A stretch of 64,000 bases of DNA from the NCBI GenBank assembly GCA_951394045.1, contig OX595985.1, positions 5,208,001 to 5,272,000 on the forward strand. Direction: 5' to 3'. This document shows, one piece after another, positions 1 through 9,800 of the stretch (position 1 is the stretch's first letter; each line of letters starts with the position of its first letter). Below the pieces are notes generated by a model, which was given only the letters and a program-made list of their open reading frames with translations, was not told where the DNA came from and ran no database searches. Position numbers and translations under genes: made by a program. The stretch is from Nitzschia sp. DOCU1. Lineage: Eukaryota > Bacillariophyta > Bacillariophyceae > Bacillariales > Bacillariaceae.

Positions 1-87
1 CGGTAATGCCATAATATTTTGTTGTGATGACTTATTACTCTTGTTACGTTTTGAGTGGCTCTGAGTCACTCAGTCGATGATTTCTCG
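1..87 (+). repeat. 5' LTR of element A (partial)
   Basis: Bases 1-87 repeat 6530-6616. The LTR ends in GATTTCTCG, directly followed by the putative primer-binding site. The first 66 bases lie outside the window. Confidence 0.9.
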
Positions 88-100
88 GTTTATCAGACCC
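87..100 (+). other. Putative primer-binding site, element A
   Basis: GGTTTATCAGACCC lies at the 5' LTR/internal boundary. The core GGTTTATCAGA recurs at the same place in B, C, D and E although these elements are otherwise diverged, which is what a tRNA-primer site should do. Its complement folds like a tRNA anticodon arm (see findings). The tRNA identity is not established. Confidence 0.5.
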
Positions 101-287
101 AGTTTGCTAACTACAACACCTGGGGAGGTGTCGACAATACCTGGCTCTTCGATTGATGAAGGGAGAGTCGGCGAAAGAGCAAAAGAAAGAGGCTCATGGT
201 CGTCAACCATGTTTCGTGTCGAGCATCGCGAAACGACGATTCAGCTGGCGTTGCTCGCTTCGGGCGCGCGCAGCCATCTCGCCACAC

Positions 288-301
288 GGGTGGACGCACC
301 C
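288..301 (+). other. Leader hairpin with GACG tetraloop (A)
   Basis: GGGTGGACGCACCC folds as a 5-bp stem (GGGTG/CACCC) closed by the loop GACG. The same hairpin is at 12918-12931 (B) and 58688-58701 (D), with a co-varied pair at 15164-15177 (C), and with a different stem at 36217-36230 (E). A role in RNA dimerisation or packaging is inference. Confidence 0.55.
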
Positions 302-387
302 ACAACCGCACCATGCTCGGTGCGCTGCAGCACGGGCTTCTCCGGCATAATGCATGGCAATAAAGGTCTTGAAAACGGAGAAACCCA

Positions 388-410
388 TATAAATAAAATT
401 GACCACGTCA
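388..410 (+). promoter_or_regulatory. TATA-like plus ACGTCA motif downstream of the LTR
   Basis: TATAAATA (388-395) is followed by ACGTCA (405-410), about 270-290 bases before the gag start. ACGTCA is conserved at the equivalent place in B (TGACGT at 12807-12812 on +) and D. C has a TATTTA-type box in the same relative region. It could be a second, internal promoter. This is a motif reading only. Confidence 0.3.
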
Positions 411-678
411 GACGGAGCATATGTCTCCGCCTTGATGGGCATATACAAATGACGACGTGTCACCTCATTTCTCACCCCTTTAGCCCAATCAGATGTGTTG
501 AACATGAAAAGGAAATTCCAAGAGGATGTGCTGCTTTCCAATGCAAATGGCCTGCATCTCGGCTCGATGTTTTCGGACGCTTTCGACGCGTCTCGGAATT
601 GATGTTTTGTGTTCCCTCACACCGAGACTTTTGTTTTCGTGACAACTTGTTGTGTTATCCTGCTTCTTTACTGTTACT

Positions 679-2145
679 ATGGCTGCTGCTGCTGTTGACC
701 CTGCTGTGCAGGAATTTGCTGGCTACCTTGGCGACGTCCTTGCTTTTGATCCTGAGATCGTTGAGGCATTGCTCTGGCAAGGTTACTCAAAGTTTGACGA
801 CGTGAAAAGTATCGTTGATGAGGATGAGTTGGATTCTTTGTTCTCCGCCATCCGCCGTCCTGGCGGTACTATACTCAACAACAATAACGAGGAGATTAAC
901 AACCCCGGCACCTTTATGGGGACCAACCAGCAGAAACGCTTCCGTCAGTTGGTCTATTATATGCGTTACATGGAGACGATCCAGAGGGATTTTGTCGTTG
1001 CCGAGGCTTCGCTTGGTCGTTTGACCAGATTGTGGAAGTTTAAGGTCGACCTGGATAGGATTAAGAAAGACGGCAACCCCTCTCTACCGGAGAAGTTTAC
1101 TACGGCTAAAAAGTCGAGGGAGACGATTGAGGACATCGATTCTTGGATTGGTTCCTCCTATGGAATCGAGGGGACTCCTTTGGAGTATATCGTCCGTCCC
1201 GAAGTCCAGCTGCCTGCCACCGATCCCGGGTTCGGAAATCCTACCTTTCGTTCCGAGTTGATTCGTCGTGCTCACCACACGGGAGACACTTTCCAGATCG
1301 ACAATGAAACGGTTTTCAATCTCATGCGGCATGTTACTCACGGCACCGATGCGTGGGCATTTGTTAAGCAGTTCGACCGCACCAAAGACGGACGGTCCGC
1401 CTACTTGTCGTTCAAGGCGCAGTATGCTGGTGCCTCTCATATCAGTCAAGTGAAGAATAAGGCGGAGAATACTCTCAACACCATCTTCTGGAATGGCAAG
1501 GCGCGGAATTTCCAATGGGATGGCTTCATTGCGCGTCACAGGAGTGCCTTTGCCGACCTGGAGGCTTACGGAGAAGGCCGTACAGATGAGGCTAAGGTGC
1601 GCAGTTTGCTCTCACGTATCACTGACGAGCGTCTTGCTGTTGCAAAGGGAGTTGTTTTCTCGAATGCGGCTCTTTTGACGAATTACCAGCAGGCCATTGA
1701 TTATCTCGGAGGCCAGCTTGATGCGGCTGAGAGTATGGTAAAATCGGCACTACCGAGGAATATTTCGAGCACCACCAGCTCGGGCGGCGATGGACGAGGT
1801 GGACGAGGTCGCGGTGGAAGAGGCCGCGGACGAGGTTTTGGAAGAGGTGGTGGTAGAGGCGGTCGAGGCCGAGGACGTGGAGGTGGCGGCGGAGGAAGAT
1901 TTTCCGAATCAGGTCACCTACTCAATAATGGCTCGTACCCCTTTGCTATCTGGAATACTTTTACAAAGGAGGAGAAGGATTATGTTATGGATCTCAAGCG
2001 CAAGGCGGGAAACCGCAACGTGTCGAGTACTAAGTCGGAGGAAACGCCGACGACCGTGTCTACGAGCGCCCAGAGTGAGACATCATCAATGAGCGTCGAC
2101 AACAGTCATGTTGCCGCTTCTATGACTCGACGAAAGAAGGATTGA
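679..2145 (+). CDS. gag: Gag of copia element A
   Basis: Gag is the structural protein that would form the cytoplasmic virus-like particle and package element RNA. I chose the ATG at 679 (context actATGG) over the in-frame ATG at 652 because B starts at the equivalent MAAAA position. The product is 488 residues. Residues 1 to about 360 are a mostly helical capsid-like region shared with B, C and D (for example WNGKARNFQWDGF). Residues about 371-408 are a Gly/Arg-rich RGG tract where many Gags have a CCHC zinc knuckle. A conserved block FSESGHLLNNGSYPFAIW and a Ser/Thr-rich tail follow. The frame ends at TGA 2143-2145, and pol continues in the same frame. Confidence 0.88.
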   Translation: MAAAAVDPAVQEFAGYLGDVLAFDPEIVEALLWQGYSKFDDVKSIVDEDELDSLFSAIRRPGGTILNNNNEEINNPGTFMGTNQQKRFRQLVYYMRYMETIQRDFVVAEASLGRLTRLWKFKVDLDRIKKDGNPSLPEKFTTAKKSRETIEDIDSWIGSSYGIEGTPLEYIVRPEVQLPATDPGFGNPTFRSELIRRAHHTGDTFQIDNETVFNLMRHVTHGTDAWAFVKQFDRTKDGRSAYLSFKAQYAGASHISQVKNKAENTLNTIFWNGKARNFQWDGFIARHRSAFADLEAYGEGRTDEAKVRSLLSRITDERLAVAKGVVFSNAALLTNYQQAIDYLGGQLDAAESMVKSALPRNISSTTSSGGDGRGGRGRGGRGRGRGFGRGGGRGGRGRGRGGGGGGRFSESGHLLNNGSYPFAIWNTFTKEEKDYVMDLKRKAGNRNVSSTKSEETPTTVSTSAQSETSSMSVDNSHVAASMTRRKKD

Positions 2146-2170
2146 TGCCGTGGCATTTCCTGGCTACGGC
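2143..2170 (+). other. gag/pol TGA with downstream stem-loop (candidate readthrough site)
   Basis: Gag ends at TGA 2143-2145 and the frame stays open into pol. One base after the stop, GCCGTGGC (2147-2154) can pair with GCTACGGC (2163-2170) around an 8-base loop, with one G-T pair. The first ATG of pol (2317) lies beyond the protease motif, so independent initiation would lose the protease. The arrangement recurs in B, C, D and E. Confidence 0.55.
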
Positions 2171-5100
2171 GGGTTGTTGCTTCTTATTCATCTCACACCA
2201 CTGTTTCACGCTGCGAACTGGATTCGCACGCCGACACATGCGCATTCTCTCTCGAACATTGTTTTGTCCTCCACACCTACAACACCAACATCAACGTTAG
2301 TGGCTTTCATGACAGTATGGAGCCAATCAGAAATGTTACCGAGGCCCTCGTGGCCGTGGCGTATGATTGCCCGGTAACTATGCACACTTACATTCTTCTT
2401 TTTGACCATGCACTCGTTTTGCCTAATATGTCTTGTCATTTGTTGTGTCCCGACCAACTGAGGGAAAACCAAATTGTTGTAAATGACGTGGCTTTGCAAC
2501 GAATCCCACCGGATAAACGTGCAGCCACTGATCACAGTATTTTGGACCCCAAGAGCGGTCTACACATCCCACTACAATACGACAAACCATTTTCATATTT
2601 TCATGTCAGGAAGCCGACTCGTGCCGAGGCTACTGATCCCATCAACTACATTCATGTCCGTATGACCAGCGAGTTGGAATGGAGGCCATCAGATTCAAAC
2701 TCGAATCTCGTGGAAGAGCATCTTCGGCGACAAGTCGGTGGCGATTCATATTTCAATACGATCTCGGCTACAAATACCACCCAATTGTTTTCTCTTTCTT
2801 CTCTTCTACAGGCCGACGAACGTATCTGCTCTGCATTTCACAACCTTGCTCTTGCCACCGCTTTAGGGGACAGGGTGATGACTACGCTTTCTGCGATGAA
2901 AACGGCAGCAAGAAGATGAAAACGGCAGCAAGATCTACGCTTGTGACTGCTGACCAGTTAGCGCGACGATGGCGTATTAGCCTGGAAGCAGCGCAACGAA
3001 CTTTGACAAAGACAACACAACGAGCTGTCAGAGATTGGAGCCGTGTTTCAGGGGACCGATTATTTCGGCCAACAGAGTATGCGTTACGATACAGGAGGCT
3101 ACGAAGCAAATTGTTCGTTGACGTGAAATTTGGCCCCACAAAGTCACTCGAGGGCAACACTTGTATGGCGGTCTACTCGACGCCATTCCAGTGGGTAGCT
3201 GGTTTTCCGCTTCCGAGGGAATCTGAAGTCCATACTACTTTGGACAAGGTCTTTCGCACTGTTGGGTTCCCGGAATCCATTGTTCCTGACTCTGCTCTCT
3301 CTCTCACCAAAGGCGAGTTTTTGAAACGATGCCAACGCGCTCAAGTACCAATTCTGCCAGTGGAACCGTACCGGCACAATCAATCTCAAGCCGAAAACGC
3401 AATTCGTGAGGTCAGTCGGCTGTATGAGCGGACAATGTTGGCCCGCAATGTTCCTGCCTGTCTCTGGGACCGTTGCTACGCAACGTGTGCCGAACAACGA
3501 AGTCACACTGCTCTAGGTCACCCTGAGCAGAACGGTGAATGCGCAGCAACGATAGCTGCAGGGGACACGGCGGATATTTCACATCTTATTAACTTTGGTT
3601 TTTACGATTGGTGCTGGGCTCGATCACCACGAGAATCAAGCCAACCGCAGAAACAATTGTGTCGTTGGCTTGGACCAAGTTTCGATGTTCCGGATGTGCT
3701 CTGTCAAGCTGTTCTCACCTCGAACGGTAGCATTCTGCACCGTTCTTCTGTTATTCCACTCTCACAGGACGAGCACCAGAACGAGGATATCAAGCGGATG
3801 AAGCAAGATTTCACCGACAAACTTGCCGCAAAGCTAGGCGAGCGAATAAAAGGGATCGACTTGAAGCCAGACGATGGCGATAAAAGATTTATCAGGGCGG
3901 AAGATAATGTACCGGCTTTTGTTCCCTACGAGGACGATGAAGCAAACGAGGTAGATGAGCAGGATAAGGAGTTCGTCCCGCCTCCCTTTGATGAAGAAGA
4001 GAAGCCGCTCGAGTATGATCATTATGTATCAACAAAGATACGAAAGGCGACAGGGGACGGTAATAATGTTTTGACAGGCGTCGTTCGTGGACGCAAAAGA
4101 GACTCAAATGGAAACTTTATCGGGCATTTTCACGAGAATCCGCTGCTGGATACAGCCCAATACGAAGTTGTTTGGGCGAATGGGGATGTTGAATGCGTTA
4201 CAGCTAACCATATTGTGGAATCTATCATGGCGTCTGTTGACGAAGAAGGATACACAATTGCCTTTGTGAAGGAGTTTGTTGATCACAGGTGCGACGGTAC
4301 AGCTCTGAAGGCTGACGATGGCTTCATTGAACGCGGAGGCCAGAGGATCCCAAAGCGCACTACAAAAGGCTGGAGTATCTGTGCCGAATTGAACGATGGG
4401 AGTACAACGTGGATTCCTCTGAGAGACGCGAAGGAAGCTTACCCAGTCCAAGTTGCCGAATATGCTGTTGCGAATAAACTTGTCTCGGAACCAGCGTTTG
4501 CTTGGTGGGTTCCTTTCACTCTGAGGAAAAGGGACAGTGTCCTGAAAGCGGTAAAACGTCGTGCCATACGAAGGAAGAATGAGAAATTTGGAATTGAGGT
4601 TCCTGGGCCAATGGATGTTGCCCGGGCACTCGAGATTGATCGCGAGACAGGAACTCAACATTGGGCTAACGCGATGGCGAAGGAAGTCAAGACGGTCATT
4701 CCTGCATTGAAAGTTTTGGATTCGGAAGAGAAGGTTCCTGTTGGCTCGCAACTCATTGACCTGATGGTTGTCTTTGATGTCAAAATGGACTTGACTCGCA
4801 AAGCAAGGATCTGTGCGAGAGGGGACCAAACCGAGCCGCCGTCTTCGGTCACATATGCGAGCGTGGTTACAAGGGAAAGTATTCGTCTCGCTTTCTTGCT
4901 TGCGTCTTTGAATAATTTGTCTGTTCTTTCTGCCGATATTGCAGGTGCTTATTTGAATGCACCGTGTGCTGAAAGAGTTCATACGATTCTTGGACCTGAG
5001 TTCGGCGCGTTACAGGGCAAGACCGCCGTGATAGTAAAGGCACTCTACGGTTTGAAATCTGCCGGATTTTCATGGAGAAGCTACTGTGCCAAGACCCTCC

Positions 5101-6281
5101 GGGAGGAATTGGGTTTTATTCCTTGTCGTGCCAATATGGATGTTTGGTTTCGAGAGGCCGTCAAGTCGAACGGCGAAAAATACTACGAATATTTGTTGGT
5201 TTATACCGACGATTTACTTGCAATAAGTATGGATCCAAAGGGTATTCTCGACGATCTTAACATGCGTTTCTTGTTGAAAGAGGATTCAATTGGAGAACCG
5301 ACGAGGTACCTTGGGGCAACGATCTCAAAGTTCTGGATTGATGGTGACCCCATGCCGAAATGGGCGATTGGTTCAGGGGACTACATCAAGGAAGCGATCC
5401 GTGTTATTAAGTCAAGGCTCACGCAGATGGAACTCGAATTGAAATCTGGGGCGAGCGCGCCATTTCCCTCTGGGTATAAGCCAGAATTGGATGTTACCCC
5501 GTTACTCAATGATGAAGGCGCCACGTTTTATATGCAGTGTGTTGGTATTCTTCGATGGATTGTTGAGCTCGGTCGAATCGACATCTGTACAGAGACATCA
5601 ATGCTGGCGGCTTACAATGCGTGTCCACGAGATGGGCATCTTAAGGCGGCCTTACATGTGTTTGCTTATCTGAGTAATCATGAAAGATCAAATCTGGTCA
5701 TGGACGATGGATACCCGGACCATTTGCCGGAATTGCCGAAGCATGAATGGAAGGAATTCTATCCATGGGCGGCTGATGATTGGCCACCAGACGCGCCAAC
5801 TCCCCTCGGGAAACACGTGGTAATTGTCATGTTTGTTGATGCGTCTCATGCCGCTAACGTTATTACTCGTCAGTCAAGAACAGGTATATTGATTTGGGTT
5901 AATCGTGCTCCGATTGTTTGGTATTCTAAAAAGCAAAATTCGATTGAGACAAGTTCTTTTGGGTCGGAGTTCATGGCGTTGAAGACGGGCGTTGAGCTTT
6001 TAGAAGCGCTCCGTTACAAGTTACGAATGCTTGGTGTTCCTATCGACGGGTATGCTCATGTTCTCGTCGACAACATGTCTGTTGTTAACAACACAAGTGT
6101 GCCGGAGTCTACTCTCAAGAAGAAGTCAAATTCGATTGCTTATCACTACGTGAGGTCGAAGGCAGCGGCGGACATCCTACGTATTGGTTATGTTAATACC
6201 AAGGCGAACCTAGCCGACATGTTGACCAAGGTTCAGAGTGGAGCGGAGCGTAAGGAGCTTGCAAGACAAGTCCTGTTCTAA
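2146..6281 (+). pseudogene. pol: Pol of copia element A, frameshifted
   Basis: Pol encodes protease, integrase, reverse transcriptase and RNase H. In order one sees the protease motif LDSHADTC (nt 2218 on), a TADQLARRWRIS helix-turn-helix-like stretch before the integrase core, core acidic residues in FVDVKFG, VPDSALS and SQAENAIREV, a reverse transcriptase with YTDD (about nt 5205), and RNase H with FVDASHA, DNMSVV and ADMLTK. Around 2895-2935 the 20-mer starting GATGAAAACGGCAGC is duplicated. This shifts the frame and brings up a TGA at 2917-2919, after the protease; D has a single copy. Everything downstream is open, so this is the only obvious lesion. It is probably recent, since the rest matches intact D closely. 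Confidence 0.88.
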
Positions 6282-6455
6282 GTCGCGTCTGACTCGTCGA
6301 GGGGGTGGCCTAAACTTGTTGGCCATTCGTGTTGGACGTCCTGCGGGGGGGCAGGTACCTCGGTTGTATTTATTTCGTGATGGTGGTTGTTATTGGAAGT
6401 TAGTCTTGGGAGAGGATAGTACGATGTGATCGGACTCCTAGCTCCGTCTCCCATC

Positions 6456-6463
6456 GAGGGGAC
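6456..6463 (+). other. Polypurine tract, element A
   Basis: GAGGGGAC sits immediately before the 3' LTR. B and D have the same tract, and E has AAGGGGAC before CGAATTAATC. It would prime plus-strand DNA synthesis. Confidence 0.6.
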
Positions 6464-6616
6464 CGTTATTTCCCCGAAGGAGTGGCATGGTTTAGTCTAG
6501 TTAGTCAAGCCGGGTGTTCGTATCCCGCGCGGTAATGCCATAATATTTTGTTGTGATGACTTATTACTCTTGTTACATTTTGAGTGGCTCTGAGTCACTC
6601 AGTCGATGATTTCTCG
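6464..6616 (+). repeat. 3' LTR of element A
   Basis: The 153-bp LTR runs from CGTTATTTCC to GATTTCTCG, with boundaries set by comparison with D, whose two LTRs are flanked by unrelated sequence. The termini are CG...CG rather than TG...CA. A tRNA-like tract (TGGTTTAGTCTAGTTAG, then GTTCGTATCCC) lies inside. Confidence 0.85.
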
Positions 6617-6709
6617 ATTGTAACAAAATATTATGACATTACGCGCGGGATACGAACACCCGGCTTGACTAACTGGACTGTGAGACGCCACTTCTTCGGG
6701 GAAATAACG
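6617..6709 (-). repeat. 3' LTR of element B (truncated)
   Basis: These 93 bases are identical to 13193-13285. The 61-base end that should lie left of 6617 is absent at the junction with A. Confidence 0.85.
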
Positions 6710-6897
6710 GTCCCCTCGATGGGAGACGGAGCTAGGGATCCGATCACATCGCACTATCTTCCAAACCAAGACCAACTTCCAATAGTATCACCATCATCAT
6801 CATCATTGTAATCAACCGAGGTACCTGCCCCATCGCAGGACGTCCGACACGAATGGCCAACAAGGTTAGGCCACCCCCTCGACGAGTCGGACGCGAA

Positions 6898-9800
6898 CTA
6901 GAACAATACCTGTCTAGCAAGCTCCTTTCGCTCCGCTCCATTCTGAACCTTGGTCAGCATATCGGCAAGGTTCGCCTTCGTATTAACATAGCCGATTCGT
7001 AGAATATCAGCCGCCGCTTTTGATCGCACGTAGTGGTAAGCGATCGAATTCGACTTTTTCTTCAACGTAGACTCGGGCACGCTCGTGTTGCAAACAACCG
7101 ACATATTATCAACAAGAACATGAGCATAGCCATCGATTGACACGCCCAGCATGCGTAGTTTGTAACGTAGGGCTTCCAAAAGCTCAACGCCTGTCTTCAA
7201 CGCCATAAACTCCGAGCCAAAAGAACTCGTCTCAATAGAATTCTGCTTTTTCGAATACCAAACGATAGGGGCACGATTCACCCAAATCAAAACACCTGTT
7301 CTTGACTGACGAGTCACAATGTTAGCAGCATGAGAAGCATCAACAAACATAACAATTACCACGGGTTTTCCAAGGGGGGTTGGAGCGTCAGGCGGCCAGT
7401 CATCGCTCGCCCATGGATAAAATTCCTTCCATTCGTGCTTCGGTAAATCCGGCAAGTGGTCTGGATACCCATCGTCCATCACAAGATTAGATCGCTCGTG
7501 ATTATTCAAATAGGCAAAAACATGGAGGGTTGCCTTCAAGTGACCATCTCTTGGACATGCATTATATGCAGCCAGCATTGATGTCTCGGCACAAATATCA
7601 ATGCGACCGAGCTCCACAATCCAACGTAAAATTCCCACGCATTGCATATAAAAAGTAGCACCTTCGTCGTTCAGTAGTGAAGTGACATCCAATTCCGGCT
7701 TGTAACCAGATGGAAACGGTGCGCTTGCTCCAGATTTTAATTCAAGCTCCATCTGGGCGAGCCTCGATTTGATCACACGAATTGCCTCCTTGATGTAGTC
7801 CCCTGAACCGATCGCCCATTTCGGTAGAGGGTCACCATCAATCCAAAACCTTGAAATCGTTGCACCAAGATACCTCGTAGGCTCTCCAACCGAGTCCTCT
7901 TTGAGCAAGAAACGCTTGTTAAGATCGTTGAGAATAGATTTCGGGTCCATACTTATCGCCAACAAATCATCCGTGTAGACCAACAAATACTCATAATATT
8001 TTTCACCGTTCGGCTTGACGGCCTCTCGAAACCAGACATCCATATCGGCGCGACACGGAGTAAACCCCAATTCTTCTCGAAGAGTCTTGGCGCAGTAGCT
8101 TCTCCATGAAAATCCTGCAGATTTTAACCCGTAGAGGGCCTTTACTATCACAGCCGTCTTGCCTTGTAGTGCTCCGAACTCAGGTCCAAGTATAGTGTGG
8201 ACTCTTTCGGCACAAGGCGCATTTAGATAGGCGCCAGCTATATCAGCAGAGAGAACAGACAAACCATTCAAAGACGCGAGTAAGAATGCGAGACGAATAC
8301 TTTCCCTTGTCACCACGCTGGCGTATGTGACGGAAGATGGCGGCTCCGTTTGGTCGCCCCTCGCACAGATCCTCGCCTTGCGGGTGAGGTCCATTTTGAC
8401 ATCAAAGACAACCATCAAATCGATCAGCTGCGATCCGACTGGGACTTTTTCTTCCGAATCAAGTATTTTGAGAGCCGGTAAAACCGTCTTGACCTCTTTG
8501 GCCATTGCGTTGGCCCAGTGTTGAGTTCCGGTTTCACGATCGATCTCTAGTGCACGAGCAACATCCATCGGACCCGGAACCTCAATTCCGAACTTCTCAT
8601 TTTTGCGTCGCACGGCGCGACGTTTCACCACTTTTAAAACGCTGTCCCTTTTCCTGAGGGTGAACGGAACCCACCATGCAAACGCTGGCTCCGAAACAAG
8701 TTTGTTAGCCACAGCATACTCGGCAAGTTGGACGGGGTAAGCCTCCTTCGCATCTTTGAGCGGAATCCACATAGTAGTGCCGTCGTTCAACTCAGCACAG
8801 AGGTTCCAGCCTTTCGTGGTTCGCTTCGGTATCTTCTGTCCGCCACGTTCGATAAAACCGTCGTCAGTTCTAAGGGCCGTTGCATCACGCCTGTGATCCA
8901 CAAACTCCTTGACAAACGCAATTGAGTATCCTTCATCATCCACAGATTCCATAATCGATTCGACAATTTGATTTGCTGTTATTGACTCCACGTCACCGTT
9001 GGACCAAACAACCTCGTATTGGGCCGTATCGAGCAGAGGGTTCTCATGGTAGCGTCCGATGAATTCACCAGCCGAGTTCCGCTTCCGACCGCGAATAACT
9101 CCTGTCAAAGCATTGTTGCCATCACCTGTAGTTTTCCGGATCTTTGTTGAAACATAGTGGTCATACTCCAAAGGTTTATCTTCCTCATCAAAAGAAGGTG
9201 GGACAAACTCCTTATCCTGATCATCGACTTCGTTGTTGGGATCGTCATCTTCGTACGGCACGAATTCCGGCACTGCAATTTCTGCACGAATGAAACGTTT
9301 ATCGCCATCGTCTGGCTTCATTTCGATACCTTTAACTCGTTCTCCAAGTTTCGATGCAAGTTTCTCCGTAAAATCCTTCTTCATTTGTTTGATATCGTCG
9401 TTGTTGTGTTCATCCTGCGAAACTGGAATAACAGAGGAACGGTGCAAAATGCTACCGTTCGAGGTGAGAACTGCTTGACAAAGAACATCAGGAACGTCGA
9501 AGCTCGGTCCTAACCAGCGGCACAATTGTTTCTGGGGCTGACTTGACTCTCGCGGTGACCGAGCCCAGCACCAATCGTAAAACCCGAAGTTAATCAGATG
9601 CGAGATATCCGCAGTGTCCCCTGAAGCGATCGTCGCTGCACATTCACCATTCTGCTCAGGATGACCTAAAGCAGTGTGACTCCGTTGTTCTGCGCACGTC
9701 GCATAGCAACGGTCCCAAAGACAGGCAGGAACGTTGCGGGCCAGCATCGTCCGCTCGTAGAGCCGACTGACCTCGCGAATTGCATTTTCGGCTTGGGACT

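Larger units (their letters stand above)
1..6616 (+). mobile_element. Copia element A (CoDi-like), 5' LTR cut by window edge
   Basis: Order is LTR, primer site, leader, gag, TGA, pol, polypurine tract, LTR, as expected for Ty1/copia (integrase before reverse transcriptase). The 5' LTR is missing its first 66 bases because the window starts inside it. The two LTRs differ at one place over the 87 shared bases (G at 49 is A in the 3' copy), so the insertion is young. Pol carries a 20-bp duplication frameshift, so this copy is not autonomous. It is nearly identical to element D (52394-59054, opposite strand), which lacks the duplication. The 3' LTR abuts a truncated LTR of element B, suggesting A inserted into B. 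Confidence 0.9.

Noticed and set aside
77..805. 242-codon + frame from the LTR into the start of gag
   Set aside because: Runs through the leader in a frame different from gag and ends in gag; no motif.
6490..6535. tRNA gene inside the copia LTR
   Set aside because: A- and B-box-like words are present but too close together, and no anticodon or acceptor stem can be formed.
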